Of a DNA stretch of 42,651 bases, positions 17,601 through 26,121 are shown piece after piece. The stretch covers positions 1 through 42,651 of the forward strand of contig JANYHM010000033.1 of the NCBI GenBank assembly GCA_025359065.1, given 5' to 3'. The first letter of the stretch is position 1. Every line of letters starts with the position of its first letter. The notes under the pieces are model-generated. The model ran no database searches and was not told the DNA's origin. It saw only the letters and a program-made list of their open reading frames with translations. Origin of the DNA: Synechococcales cyanobacterium GL140_1_metabinner_5_sub (lineage in GTDB: Bacteria > Cyanobacteriota > Cyanobacteriia > Cyanobacteriales > Chamaesiphonaceae). Both the position numbers and the translations under genes were made by a program.

Positions 17601-19121
17601 ATGCCGATCGAACAAGATTTCAACTGGAACAAGCTACAAAACGGTTCGGATATTCGTGGTATTGCCATTGATGGTGTGCCAAATGAGCCTGTCAATCTCA
17701 CCCCCGAAATCGCCAGAATTCTCGGCCTAGCCTTGGTTAGCTGGCTATCCCAAAAGATCAATAAACCCAACAATCAACTGACAATTGGCGTAGGGCGTGA
17801 TAGTCGCCTGTCTGGCCCAGCAATTATGCAGGCGGTGATTGATGGAATTACGGCTAGCGGCAGTAACGTCTATGATTTTGGGATGGCTTCAACTCCGGCA
17901 ATGTTTATGAGTACCATTACCACCGGATTTGAATGTGATGGCGCAATTATGCTCACGGCTAGTCACCTACCCTTTAATCGTAATGGATTGAAATTTTTTA
18001 CTGCTAAAGGCGGTTTAGAAAAGCAGGACATTTCGGCTATTTTAGCGTTCGCTCAAGCAAACGCTTTTGAAATCTCAACAATAGCTGGTAAGGTCACTTC
18101 TCATGATTTTATGTCAGTATATGCCAATCAATTTGTCGATAAAATCCGCTTATCTGTCAATCATCCTACCAACTTTGAACAGCCTTTAGCTGGTCTCAAA
18201 ATAGTTGTTGATGCTGGCAATGGAGCCGGGGGCTTTTATGCCGATCGAGTTTTACAGCCATTAGGTGCCGATACAACTGGCAGTCAGTTCTTAGAACCCG
18301 ATGGTACTTTCCCAAATCATGTGCCGAATCCGGAGGATCCAGATGCAATGGCTGCAATTTGTCGAGCTGTAGTCGATAACCGAGCTGATTTCGGGATAAT
18401 TTTTGATACGGACGTTGATAGATCAGCCGCCGTAGACGGTACGGGTAAAGAACTCAATCGCAATCGATTGATTGGATTAATTAGCGCGATCGTTTTACAA
18501 GAGCATCCCAATTCTACCGTAGTTACAGATTCGATTACTTCTGATGGATTGACTCAATTTATTCAGGAAGATTTGGGTGGTACTCACCATCGCTTCAAAC
18601 GCGGCTACAAAAATGTGATCAATGAATCATTGCGACTAAATGAATCTGGCCAAGAGTCTTGGCTGGCGATCGAGACTTCTGGACATGCAGCAATGAAGGA
18701 AAATCATTTTTTGGATGACGGTGCCTACTTGGTAAGTAAACTACTGATCGAATTAGCTAAATCTCGACTAGCAGGTAAAACTCTTACAGATTTAATCGCT
18801 AATTTACAAGAGCCGATCGAAAGTAAAGAGCTGCGAATTAAAATCACTAGTGATGATTTTCAAGCCGTTGGTGGTCGAGTAATTGAGCAAATGCGAGCTT
18901 TGGCATTGAGTCATTCAGATTGGAATATAGTACCTAATAATCATGAAGGGGTGCGGGTTTCTTGTGCTAATGCCAATGAAGATGGTTGGTTTTTGTTACG
19001 GCTGTCTTTGCATGACCCAGTAATTCCGGTAAATATTGAGTCCAATGTAGCTGGTGGTGTCGATCGAATTGAGCAGCAGCTCGTATCTTTCTTGAAAACT
19101 CAGGAATTTTTGGTCATCTAA
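17601..19121 (+). CDS. Phosphomannomutase/phosphoglucomutase family protein
   Basis: This is a 506-residue alpha-D-phosphohexomutase, which interconverts hexose 1- and 6-phosphates by a phosphoserine intermediate. The active-site loop is 'LTASHLPFNRNGLKFF', with the catalytic Ser121. The metal loop is 'FDTDVDRSA' with Asp269, Asp271 and Asp273, and the sugar-binding loop is 'ETSGHAAMKENHFLDDG'. The C-terminal phosphate-binding region ends near 'NNHEGVRVSCANANEDGW', a good match to the 'EGVRV' motif. Glucose versus mannose preference cannot be read from sequence. An AGGGA element lies about 9 nt before the ATG. Length and motif order indicate an intact gene. Confidence 0.9.
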   Translation: MPIEQDFNWNKLQNGSDIRGIAIDGVPNEPVNLTPEIARILGLALVSWLSQKINKPNNQLTIGVGRDSRLSGPAIMQAVIDGITASGSNVYDFGMASTPAMFMSTITTGFECDGAIMLTASHLPFNRNGLKFFTAKGGLEKQDISAILAFAQANAFEISTIAGKVTSHDFMSVYANQFVDKIRLSVNHPTNFEQPLAGLKIVVDAGNGAGGFYADRVLQPLGADTTGSQFLEPDGTFPNHVPNPEDPDAMAAICRAVVDNRADFGIIFDTDVDRSAAVDGTGKELNRNRLIGLISAIVLQEHPNSTVVTDSITSDGLTQFIQEDLGGTHHRFKRGYKNVINESLRLNESGQESWLAIETSGHAAMKENHFLDDGAYLVSKLLIELAKSRLAGKTLTDLIANLQEPIESKELRIKITSDDFQAVGGRVIEQMRALALSHSDWNIVPNNHEGVRVSCANANEDGWFLLRLSLHDPVIPVNIESNVAGGVDRIEQQLVSFLKTQEFLVI

Positions 19122-19157
19122 AGACTACTCCAGCCAAAACCCCAAAAATCAAAACTT

Positions 19158-19604
19158 ATGGAAACCGAAAATCTTTTAGAAATGCTGTTTGGGCAAATGA
19201 ACGAGCAACAGCAACTCCGTTTTAAACAAGCAATTGTGGCACAAACAGTTTTTTATGTTTCTCAACGCTTACCGATAGCCGATTTAGACAACGGAGAACG
19301 CAGCTTCATTGAGTTGGCGAATAAATGGATTGCAGAACCCACCGCGAAAAATGCTGAGCAGGCTGCACTAGCAGCAGTTCTTGACCAAGTAGATGGCGAA
19401 GTCAGGCATCTTGAGATGGGAGAATATTTTTTGACTCCCGCCAAAGCTGCGGGTACAGAGAATGGTTTTGATGCCGTTCAATACGCGCTGAAGGCTGGTG
19501 GCGATTTTCAGGTTACGGAGGCCAAACAATGGCAAATGGCCACCGCCTGGGATATTTTGTCCGATCGAACGCCCCCATCGGTGGAATCATTATCAGATTA
19601 TTAG
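19158..19604 (+). CDS. Hypothetical protein overlapping a truncated cyanase
   Basis: I do not recognise this 148-residue protein with confidence. It is soluble, acidic and mostly helical, with no signal peptide or membrane segment. The middle part ('[20 protein letters not shown]') looks like a short helical repeat of the kind seen in some immunity proteins, but that similarity is weak. It starts 36 nt after the phosphohexomutase stop and might be co-transcribed. Its last 25 codons overlap, in another frame, the beginning of the cyanase remnant. The C-terminus may therefore be partly a by-product of the deletion that removed the start of the cyanase gene. Confidence 0.6.
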   Translation: METENLLEMLFGQMNEQQQLRFKQAIVAQTVFYVSQRLPIADLDNGERSFIELANKWIAEPTAKNAEQAALAAVLDQVDGEVRHLEMGEYFLTPAKAAGTENGFDAVQYALKAGGDFQVTEAKQWQMATAWDILSDRTPPSVESLSDY

Positions 19605-19915
19605 GCTTAGATGTTGCTATTGCTAATGAGTTGATCCAGTTCCCAGTCAAAGGGTCAAATATGCTAGTGCCGATCGATCCCCTGATTTATCGCTTCTATG
19701 AAATCATGCAGGTCTATGGCATGGCGCTAAAAGAAGTGATTCAAGAAAAATTCGGTGATGGCATTATGAGCGCGATCGACTTCACCATGGATGTGGAGAA
19801 AGAAGAAGATCCTAAAGGTGATCGGGTAAAAATAGTGATGTCTGGTAAATTCCTTTCCTACAAAAAATGGATTCTATATTTTGAACATGGTACGAATGTC
19901 GCAAGACAAAAATAG
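19529..19915 (+). pseudogene. cynS: Cyanate hydratase missing its N-terminal domain
   Basis: Cyanase turns cyanate and bicarbonate into ammonia and carbon dioxide. Intact enzymes are about 150 residues: an N-terminal helix-turn-helix-like domain and a C-terminal catalytic domain. Here only the latter is present. From '[20 protein letters not shown]' (residue ~23 of this frame) onward the match is close, including '[15 protein letters not shown]' and '[13 protein letters not shown]'. The three catalytic residues are kept (Arg55, Glu58, Ser81). The usual end '...YKKW' (114) is followed by 14 extra residues because the normal stop is missing. About 55 N-terminal residues are absent, and upstream bases belong to the frame of the preceding gene. 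The complete enzyme is a decamer built partly through the lost domain, so activity is doubtful. Confidence 0.75.
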
Positions 19916-20084
19916 ACAGAGTTTCTTGTGAAAAACATATTTTAAAAAGCACAGTGTTGATTACCGTCAATATTATAAATGTGAGCTTTTATACTCAATT
20001 TTTACTTAGTTTTGTAGAACTCCCCGCTTTTTTTGAAAGTACGTTATGTTGTAGGAGCTTCAAAAAATAAACCAGGTAAATAAC

Positions 20085-20486
20085 ATGGCTGATATCATTG
20101 ACACCGCTGTAGCGGCTGGTTCTTTTACCACCCTCGCAGCAGCATTAACCGCTGCTGGACTCATTGAAACCTTAAAAGGCGCTGGCCCTTTTACTGTTTT
20201 TGCACCCACCGATGAAGCATTCGCTAAACTGCCTGCTGGCACCGTTGATGCTTTATTAAAAGACATTCCTAAGCTCAAAAAGATTCTGACTTACCACGTT
20301 GTTGCAGGCAAAGTAATGGCTGCTGATGTAGTTAAACTGAAGTCCGCCAAAACTGTCGAAGGATCTGAAGTTAAAATCGATGCTTCTAGTGGCGTGAAAA
20401 TTAATGACTCTACTGTAGTAACTCCTGACGTTGCTGCTGACAATGGTGTTATCCACATTATTGATAGCGTATTGATGCCCGCGTAA
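20085..20486 (+). CDS. Fasciclin (FAS1) domain protein
   Basis: The whole 133-residue protein is one FAS1 domain, a fold involved in adhesion and also found as single-domain proteins in cyanobacteria. The H1 block is '[17 protein letters not shown]' (~33-49), the 'YHV' motif appears as '[11 protein letters not shown]' (~67-77), and the H2 block is '[17 protein letters not shown]' (~116-132). There is no signal peptide, so unlike most secreted FAS1 proteins it is probably cytoplasmic unless exported in another way. The gene stands alone with about 170 nt of non-coding sequence before it. An AGG element 9 nt before the ATG is the likely ribosome site. A palindrome follows at 20529. Confidence 0.92.
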   Translation: MADIIDTAVAAGSFTTLAAALTAAGLIETLKGAGPFTVFAPTDEAFAKLPAGTVDALLKDIPKLKKILTYHVVAGKVMAADVVKLKSAKTVEGSEVKIDASSGVKINDSTVVTPDVAADNGVIHIIDSVLMPA

Positions 20487-20528
20487 ACTAGCGCGCGAAT
20501 CATAAATCCCAATAAAAAATCGTGAGGT

Positions 20529-20548
20529 AGTAGTTATTAATAACTGCT
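20529..20548. terminator. 10-bp palindrome downstream of the fasciclin gene
   Basis: The palindrome AGTAGTTATT/AATAACTGCT has one T-G pair and almost no loop. It is followed by a pyrimidine-rich TTCTTTCT. It lies 43 nt after the stop, a place where a transcript end is expected. The stem is AT-rich and the T-run is interrupted, so termination would be weak. Confidence 0.3.
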
Positions 20549-20700
20549 GCTTCTTTCTGTACCCATTATTTTGCTCTGCACCTTTATCAAGGCAATCCCC
20601 AACAAATTTAAACTCGGCTATTTCTCTGGAAACATCGCTAATACCTAATTTAATTGTGATCAGCGAATCCCAGATTGTCCAGTGATCAACCCCAAGTGCC

Positions 20701-20741
20701 CATGGTAGAATCGTCCCAAAATCTTCTGAACTTCTACCATG
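20701..20741 (+). promoter_or_regulatory. Inverted repeat enclosing the NUDIX start codon
   Basis: CATGGTAGAA (20701-20710) and TTCTACCATG (20732-20741) are perfect 10-bp complements separated by 21 nt. The second arm contains the annotated ATG of the NUDIX gene. In RNA the hairpin would bury that start codon, which has no clear Shine-Dalgarno element. It could equally be a dyad operator in DNA. Confidence 0.45.
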
Positions 20742-21179
20742 CCCCAACCCAACCCTGTAGCTATTTGCCTTTTATATCGTGAAGGTAAACTCTTGATGCA
20801 GCTCCGCGACAACATTCCTACCATTCTATATCCCGGACTCTGGGGCTTATTTGGCGGCCACATCGAAGCCGGAGAAACTCCCGAAATCGCCGTAGTCCGC
20901 GAAATTGCCGAAGAAATCACCTACAGTTTGCCCTCAGACTTCCAGAAATTCGGCATCTACGGAGACGACATAGTTCACCGCCATATCTTCCATGCGCCTT
21001 TGACTGTCCCGATCGAAGAACTCAACCTTCAAGAAGGCTGGGATTTCGGTCTCCTCACCCCCGCCCAAATCGCCAGCGGCTTTCATTATTCCGACATAGC
21101 AAAAGAGTCTCGTCCGATCGGCCAAGCCCACCAAAAGATTTTATTAGAATTCGCTGAAAAACACCCCCAATTTTTTTAG
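20739..21179 (+). CDS. NUDIX hydrolase
   Basis: This 146-residue NUDIX protein hydrolyses a nucleoside-diphosphate-linked substrate with a divalent metal. The Nudix box is visible as 'GHIEAGETPEIAVVREIAEE' (~39-58), giving the G-x5-E-x7-RE-x2-EE core. The usual following Gly is replaced ('EEITY'). 'PGLWGLFGGHIE' just before it is typical of MutT-like and related proteins. The C-terminal part ('EGWDFGLLTPAQIASG') resembles ADP-ribose-type NUDIX proteins, but the substrate cannot be named. The start codon lies inside an inverted repeat and has no obvious ribosome site, so translation may be controlled. Confidence 0.85.
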   Translation: MPQPNPVAICLLYREGKLLMQLRDNIPTILYPGLWGLFGGHIEAGETPEIAVVREIAEEITYSLPSDFQKFGIYGDDIVHRHIFHAPLTVPIEELNLQEGWDFGLLTPAQIASGFHYSDIAKESRPIGQAHQKILLEFAEKHPQFF

Positions 21180-21281
21180 CCCACCAGCAAAAATCCACCA
21201 ATGTTTAAGCAATCCTAAGCAAAATTGTCGTTTTCACCCAGTTTTGCCATAATCAAAGCGAGTCTCTTCAATCAAAAAAAC

Positions 21282-21404
21282 ATGGATATCAAAACAATCT
21301 TGCCTGCCCTCGCGGTTATTTTCATCTCATGCTGCCTATTTTTTGGCACCAAAAACGGCTTTTACGACTCCGACGACTACCACGGCAATGGTTCCGCCCA
21401 TTAG
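21282..21404 (+). CDS. Small single-helix membrane protein, 40 residues
   Basis: MDIKTILPALAVIFISCCLF begins this 40-codon frame. It continues with the polar tail FGTKNGFYDSDDYHGNGSAH and a TAG stop. One hydrophobic helix (~6-21) is followed by a short tail rich in Gly, Asp, Tyr and His that would lie on the other side of the membrane. I believe small cyanobacterial proteins with a very similar 'NGFYD..DYHGNGSAH' ending exist, but cannot check that here. The stop is only 3 nt before the start of the metallo-beta-lactamase gene, so the two are likely co-transcribed. Function is unknown. Confidence 0.65.
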   Translation: MDIKTILPALAVIFISCCLFFGTKNGFYDSDDYHGNGSAH

Positions 21405-21407
21405 ATT

Positions 21408-22946
21408 ATGATTGCCAGCAACGCAGATCTATCTTGCTTGGCCTTGGCAACCGGCCAAGGTGACGAAGGCGTTTGCTTGCTGGCACAAATCGGAGCCTAC
21501 CGCATCTTGCTAGACTGTGGCATCACCGATATTAGTAACTTACTAGAGCTAGAAATAGACGGCGTATGGTGCAGTCATGCCCACCGACACCACAGCCAAG
21601 GTTTAATCGCTTTACATACTGCCCGGCCCCAGCTCCCCCTATATGGTAGCTCCGCCACCACCATCTTATTAGGGCTAGATAATTTCATCATCCTGCCCTG
21701 GCAGAATTCTCTTGCTGAAGGATCACCCCTTGGCACCGAACTATATCCCGGACTCTATGCCCGCATCTTTCCGGCAGGCCACCTCCCCGGAGCCGCCGCA
21801 ATTTTATTTACATATCAAGGCTCCGATCGTAGTTATACTTTGCTCTACACTGGAGATTTCTTCATCTCCAATACCCGGCTCACCGAAGGATTATCGCTAA
21901 ATGATTTGCGTGGTTGTCGTCCAGATGTGCTGATTGTAGAAGGTAGCTATGGCACCGCCCGCTATGCCCATCGTCGTCAACAAGAAAACGGTCTAGTCCA
22001 ACAGATTAATGCCTTGCTCACCGAAAAAAATACTATCTACTTACTAGCCCCAGAGCTAGGACAAGCTCAAGAAATTCTGATGCTGTTGCGCGGTCAGATG
22101 GCTGGGCAACGCATTGAGATTTGGGTAGATGAAAGTATTCAAAATACCTGTGATCGATTTATTCAATGCTTGCCCGAATTGCCTAATAATATTCAGAATT
22201 TTTCCCGCGATCGATCATTATTTTGGGATGATCGAGGTTGGCCAAGGGTAAATCCTTGGCCACAAACTCCAAAATCTGGGATATTTTTGATTACTGATCT
22301 GATAGCATTAGAACACCTGCAATCTCTAGAATCAGTTTTGCTATTGGTTCCGCCTCAATATTTAGAATCCTCTACAAACTTGGGTTTAAAAACCCAAAAA
22401 TATTTTCTTAGCGAACATTCTGATGGTGCCGGAACGGCTCAACTTATTCACAATATCCGTCCTCAGCACGTGATATTTGTTCATGGCTCTGCTACTTATC
22501 TGGCAGATCTGACTGGCTTGGAAGAACTACATAGTCGCTATCAATTACATTTGCCTTCCGCTGGTAGCTTAGTGGAGTTACCGATCGGTGATACTTTTCT
22601 ACATGCCCCACCCCCCACCGAATCTACTTACGAAGGTGAGTTAGCAGCAGGCAGTCAGCTTATTCACATTTCTCTCCCCGCCACCGTCGCCGATGATCCG
22701 CGCTGGCAAAATTTTGCCGACACGGGCTTAGTGGAAGCCCGCTGGCAGGGAGGAGAGCTGATCTTGCGAGGGGTTTCGGCTCGGCAGTTGCTCAACTACC
22801 CCGAAAAAGTCGCTGAGAACTTGCATTGCTGTGGCAACTGTCGCTATCTGCGCGGTCAGCGTTGTTTTAACGAAGAGTCACCCCTGCATGGGTTTAAGGT
22901 GACAGCTACAGGGGTTTGTCGATCGTTTGCCACTAACCTTCTATAA
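21408..22946 (+). CDS. Metallo-beta-lactamase-fold protein with variant metal site and C-terminal Cys cluster
   Basis: This 512-residue protein has the MBL fold followed by a beta-CASP-like insertion and C-terminal extension. MBL landmarks are 'LLDCGI' (34-39), the 'SHAHRHH' motif (56-62), '[12 protein letters not shown]' with His125, and 'LLYTGDFF' with Asp150. The canonical HxHxDH motif is here H57-A-H59-R-H61-H62, so the Asp normally binding zinc 2 is His. 'VEGSYG' and 'VIFVHGSA' fit beta-CASP motifs, and relatives of this type are RNA nucleases. The C-terminus has C475-x2-C478-x7-C486-x17-C504 ('[14 protein letters not shown]', 'GVCRSF'), which may bind a metal or Fe-S cluster. It follows the 40-residue gene by 3 nt and overlaps the convergent RidA gene by 14 nt. 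RNase activity is inferred, and the altered site makes it uncertain. Confidence 0.82.
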   Translation: MIASNADLSCLALATGQGDEGVCLLAQIGAYRILLDCGITDISNLLELEIDGVWCSHAHRHHSQGLIALHTARPQLPLYGSSATTILLGLDNFIILPWQNSLAEGSPLGTELYPGLYARIFPAGHLPGAAAILFTYQGSDRSYTLLYTGDFFISNTRLTEGLSLNDLRGCRPDVLIVEGSYGTARYAHRRQQENGLVQQINALLTEKNTIYLLAPELGQAQEILMLLRGQMAGQRIEIWVDESIQNTCDRFIQCLPELPNNIQNFSRDRSLFWDDRGWPRVNPWPQTPKSGIFLITDLIALEHLQSLESVLLLVPPQYLESSTNLGLKTQKYFLSEHSDGAGTAQLIHNIRPQHVIFVHGSATYLADLTGLEELHSRYQLHLPSAGSLVELPIGDTFLHAPPPTESTYEGELAAGSQLIHISLPATVADDPRWQNFADTGLVEARWQGGELILRGVSARQLLNYPEKVAENLHCCGNCRYLRGQRCFNEESPLHGFKVTATGVCRSFATNLL

Positions 22947-23319
22947 TTATTGCATCTGCTTCGATTTCGATCAGCATTTTAGGATCAATGAGCCGACTAA
23001 CTTCTACCATTGTGGTGGCTGGGCGGATTTCGCTAAAAAATTCACCATGGGCTTTGCCTGCTTGCTCCCATTCGCTGATGTTGGCCATATACATACGAGT
23101 ACGCACAACATCTTTCATACTGGCTCCAGCTTTAGCCAAAGCAGCTTCAATATTTTGCAGGGTCTGGCGAGTTTGCTCATACACGTTATCAGCCAGTTTG
23201 CCATCGGCATCGCTGCCGGTGGTGCCAGATACCGAAATTTGGTTGCCGATTTTAACGGCGCGCGAATAGCCAATAATTGGTTCCCATTTGGAGCCAGTAG
23301 CAAAATTTTCTCTTTTCAT
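22933..23319 (-). CDS. RidA family protein (first copy)
   Basis: RidA proteins are trimeric imine/enamine deaminases that clear reactive intermediates of amino-acid metabolism. This 128-residue member has the family blocks '[13 protein letters not shown]', '[20 protein letters not shown]' and '[20 protein letters not shown]', with the Arg of 'IRPATT' in the position that binds the substrate carboxylate. The beginning ('[20 protein letters not shown]') and 'TTGSDADG' differ from canonical RidA, suggesting a separate subgroup (YjgF-like Rid). It lies downstream of the glycosyltransferase gene on the same strand, and its stop overlaps the MBL gene. Confidence 0.88.
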   Translation of the reverse strand: MKRENFATGSKWEPIIGYSRAVKIGNQISVSGTTGSDADGKLADNVYEQTRQTLQNIEAALAKAGASMKDVVRTRMYMANISEWEQAGKAHGEFFSEIRPATTMVEVSRLIDPKMLIEIEADAIIIEG

Positions 23320-23433
23320 GAGGTTAGATAAATTTTAATGTGGATCTTAATTTTACCGTTTTTGGTGATCTCAATGATGCTAAAAACTCAATAAAACTAA
23401 CTATAGAAGATCTTGACTGAAGACGTTGCACCA

Positions 23434-24372
23434 TCAGACATCCTCAGATTGCTTGATCTCAGATACCGTATACAATGGTCGCCCTTTAACTTCCTCATAA
23501 ATTCGCCCAATATATTCACCCAAAATACCAATGCTAAATAGCTGTACTGCACCCAAAAAAAATATGGCGATCGCAATGGTAGCCGTACCGTTTAGGGGCG
23601 ATCGAGGAGTCACTAACCGCCAGTACAGAACTAATCCAGCCATCCCGATCGACAACGCCGCCGAGAACAACCCCAAATAAATTGACAACCGCAGCGGCAC
23701 CTGTGAAAAAGAAGCCAAACCATTTAGCGCCAGCGCCAAAGATTTAGCAAAAGTATACTTTACATCCCCAGCAAACCGAGGCTCTCGATCGAACAACAAA
23801 GCAGTCTGCCGAAAACCTACCCACGATCTCAGCCCTCGCAAATAGCGATTTCTTTCGGGCATGGCATTTAATAAATCCACCACCTGCCGATCCATCAAAC
23901 AAAAATCCCCGGTGTCAGTCGGAATATCTACGTCGGCCAAAATCTTCAGCAATCGATAAAAAGCAAAAGCAAAAAGTCTTTTTAACCATCTCTCTTTTTG
24001 ACGACGAGTACGTTGGGCATACACCACCTGAAAACCCTCTCGCCACAATCTCAACATCTCAGGAATCAACTCTGGCGGATCTTGAAGGTCGGCATCTAAA
24101 ACAATCACCGCCTTTCCTCTAGCCTGCTGTAATCCAGCCGTCACAGCGATTTGATGACCAAAATTACGGGCAAGACTCACATAGCCCACCCGCCGATCCT
24201 GTTGATGTAGCTCCCGCAGTAAATCAACGGTGCGATCGCTACTGCCATCATTCACCAAAATCAATTCCCCTGGCACATCTAACTGATCCATCACCGCACT
24301 CAACCGCCGATACAGCTCAGGTATGTTGGCGGTTTCGTTAAAGACCGGAATGACCAGTGAATACTCAGGCAT
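23434..24372 (-). CDS. Glycosyltransferase family 2, polyprenyl-phosphate type with two membrane helices
   Basis: This 312-residue GT2 enzyme likely transfers a sugar from a nucleotide donor to a polyprenyl phosphate on the cytoplasmic membrane face. The N-terminal GT-A domain has '[14 protein letters not shown]' (4-17), '[10 protein letters not shown]' (37-46) and '[15 protein letters not shown]' with the DXD-like Asp pair. Two C-terminal membrane helices ('[22 protein letters not shown]' region and '[20 protein letters not shown]') and the ending '[17 protein letters not shown]' match GtrB/ArnC-type enzymes. The donor sugar and acceptor pathway are unknown. The start lies 8 nt inside the upstream RidA gene, so the two are probably coupled. 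Confidence 0.9.
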   Translation of the reverse strand: MPEYSLVIPVFNETANIPELYRRLSAVMDQLDVPGELILVNDGSSDRTVDLLRELHQQDRRVGYVSLARNFGHQIAVTAGLQQARGKAVIVLDADLQDPPELIPEMLRLWREGFQVVYAQRTRRQKERWLKRLFAFAFYRLLKILADVDIPTDTGDFCLMDRQVVDLLNAMPERNRYLRGLRSWVGFRQTALLFDREPRFAGDVKYTFAKSLALALNGLASFSQVPLRLSIYLGLFSAALSIGMAGLVLYWRLVTPRSPLNGTATIAIAIFFLGAVQLFSIGILGEYIGRIYEEVKGRPLYTVSEIKQSEDV

Positions 24373-24763
24373 GGGGAATTACTGCAATACAATCAATTTC
24401 TACCAAGACATCTTTGGGCAACCGAGCCACTTCCACGCAGGCTCTAGCCGGTGCAGTATCTGTATTGAAATATTTACCATAGACCTCGTTCATGGCCGCA
24501 AAATTATTCATGTCTTTTAAAAACACCCCAGTTTTAACCACATCATTCCAAGAAGCACCGGCCTGCTTCAGAATCGCCGCCAAATTGGCCATCACCAACT
24601 CTGTCTGCTTTACCACGTCGCCAGTGTGGACTAATTGATTGGTGCTAGGATCGATCGCAATTTGCCCAGAAACAAACAACATTTTACCGCTGGCGGCGAT
24701 CGCCTGGTTGTAAGGCCCAACAGGAGCCGGAGCTTGGCTGGTAGTAATAATTTCTCTGGTCAT
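24365..24763 (-). CDS. ridA: RidA family reactive imine deaminase (second copy)
   Basis: This 132-residue protein is closer to canonical RidA than the copy at 22933. It reads '[16 protein letters not shown]', then '[16 protein letters not shown]', '[19 protein letters not shown]' and '[20 protein letters not shown]'. The Arg in 'PARACVEV' binds the substrate carboxylate, and 'GPYNQA' and 'VSGQ' frame the active cleft. It deaminates 2-aminoacrylate-like intermediates released by pyridoxal enzymes. The gene is first in a minus-strand group with the glycosyltransferase and the other RidA. Confidence 0.94.
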   Translation of the reverse strand: MTREIITTSQAPAPVGPYNQAIAASGKMLFVSGQIAIDPSTNQLVHTGDVVKQTELVMANLAAILKQAGASWNDVVKTGVFLKDMNNFAAMNEVYGKYFNTDTAPARACVEVARLPKDVLVEIDCIAVIPHA

Positions 24764-24864
24764 AATGGTTTACTCAAACTAAATTAGTCCGATCAAATTT
24801 TAGCTGCAATTGCCCCTCGCACAAAATTCCTCACCAAAAATTAGCCAAATTCACCAAAACTTGT

Positions 24865-24870
24865 TATACT
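24865..24870 (+). promoter_or_regulatory. Candidate -10 box of tRNA-Cys
   Basis: TATACT lies 11 nt before the mature tRNA 5' end, the distance expected if transcription starts at or just before the tRNA. No convincing -35 box is visible 17 nt upstream, where the sequence is TTAGCC-like. Confidence 0.35.
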
Positions 24871-24881
24871 TAGTCCTCGGC

Positions 24882-24952
<71 letters not shown>

Positions 24953-24977
24953 TTGTTTAAATTTGGGACAACTTTTT

Positions 24978-26072
24978 GTGAGCGACCTTCCCCTAGATCA
25001 AGAGATGATGCAGCGCTGTATCGCTCTAGCTCGACGCGGCGAAGGTCGCACTGCGCCCAACCCTATGGTGGGTGCGGTAGTAGTCAAAGATGGGGCGATC
25101 GTGGGGGAAGGTTTTCATCCTGGTGCTGGTCAACCCCACGCAGAAGTTTTTGCTTTGCGTCAAGCTGGTGATCTGGCCAAGGGTGCAGCTATTTATGTAA
25201 GCTTAGAACCCTGTAACCACTATGGTCGAACTCCGCCCTGTAGTGATGCAGTAATTGCGGCTGGTATTCAACGAGTGGTAGTGGGTATGGTAGACCCCAA
25301 TCCATTGGTGGCTGGTAGTGGTTTAGAGAAGTTACGACAGGCAGGAATTGAAGTGGTCACTGGCGTTGAATCTGTGGCCTGTGAGGAATTAAATGAAGCT
25401 TTTGCCTATCGAATGCTTCAGCAAAAGCCCTTGGGTATTTTAAAATATGCTATGACTTTGGATGGCAAAATTGCTACTGATACTGGTCATAGTGCTTGGG
25501 TAAGCAGTGCCGAATCTCGTGAATACGTGCATTATTTACGATCGACCTGTGATGCGATTGTGACCGGCGGCAACACTCTCCGTCGAGATAATCCGTTTTT
25601 AACTAGTCATCAGGCCGATCGGCCAAATCCATTGAGGGTAGTACTTAGCCCTAGCTTTAATTTGCCTGCTGTGGCGAATCTTTGGGACACTACGGTAGCG
25701 AAAACTTTGGTAGTGACGGGTTTACAAGCTGATCAGGAGCTACAGGAAAAACTCCGATTACAAGGCGTAGATGTTCTGCTTACAGAGGATCCTAGTCCTG
25801 CTGTAGTGATGAAAGAATTGTTCGATCAGGGTTGTCTTTCGGTGCTATGGGAATGCGGTGGCACTTTGGCCGCAGCAGCAATTCAGCAGGGAGCAGTGCA
25901 AAAAGTCTTGGCTTTTGTGGCACCAAAGATAGTCGGTGGTATCCACGCTCCTCAGCCAGTAGGAGATCTAGGGATTCAACAAATGACTGAGGCTTTGGAT
26001 TTGGAGCGAGTGAGCTTTAGATCGATCGGTAAGGATCTTTTGGTGCAGGGATATCTTTCATCAGATAATTGA
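24978..26072 (+). CDS. ribD: Bifunctional riboflavin deaminase/reductase RibD
   Basis: RibD carries out the second and third steps of riboflavin synthesis, deaminating then reducing the pyrimidine intermediate. The N-terminal deaminase domain has 'RTAPNPMVGAVVVKDG', the zinc ligand motif 'PHAEVFAL' and 'LEPCNHYGRTPPCSDAV' with the two zinc cysteines. The C-terminal reductase domain begins at 'LKYAMTLDGKIATDTGHS' and includes 'VTGGNTLRRDNP'. The total is about 364 residues, the normal size. The start is uncertain: I chose GTG at 24978; a TTG at 24963 is just 10 nt after the tRNA, and ATGs at the 'MM' pair are also possible. It probably shares a transcript with tRNA-Cys. Confidence 0.93.
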   Translation: MSDLPLDQEMMQRCIALARRGEGRTAPNPMVGAVVVKDGAIVGEGFHPGAGQPHAEVFALRQAGDLAKGAAIYVSLEPCNHYGRTPPCSDAVIAAGIQRVVVGMVDPNPLVAGSGLEKLRQAGIEVVTGVESVACEELNEAFAYRMLQQKPLGILKYAMTLDGKIATDTGHSAWVSSAESREYVHYLRSTCDAIVTGGNTLRRDNPFLTSHQADRPNPLRVVLSPSFNLPAVANLWDTTVAKTLVVTGLQADQELQEKLRLQGVDVLLTEDPSPAVVMKELFDQGCLSVLWECGGTLAAAAIQQGAVQKVLAFVAPKIVGGIHAPQPVGDLGIQQMTEALDLERVSFRSIGKDLLVQGYLSSDN

Positions 26073-26121
26073 TTCTCGTAAAAAATACTGATATTTTAAG
26101 TACATAAAAACCGAGGTGTTT

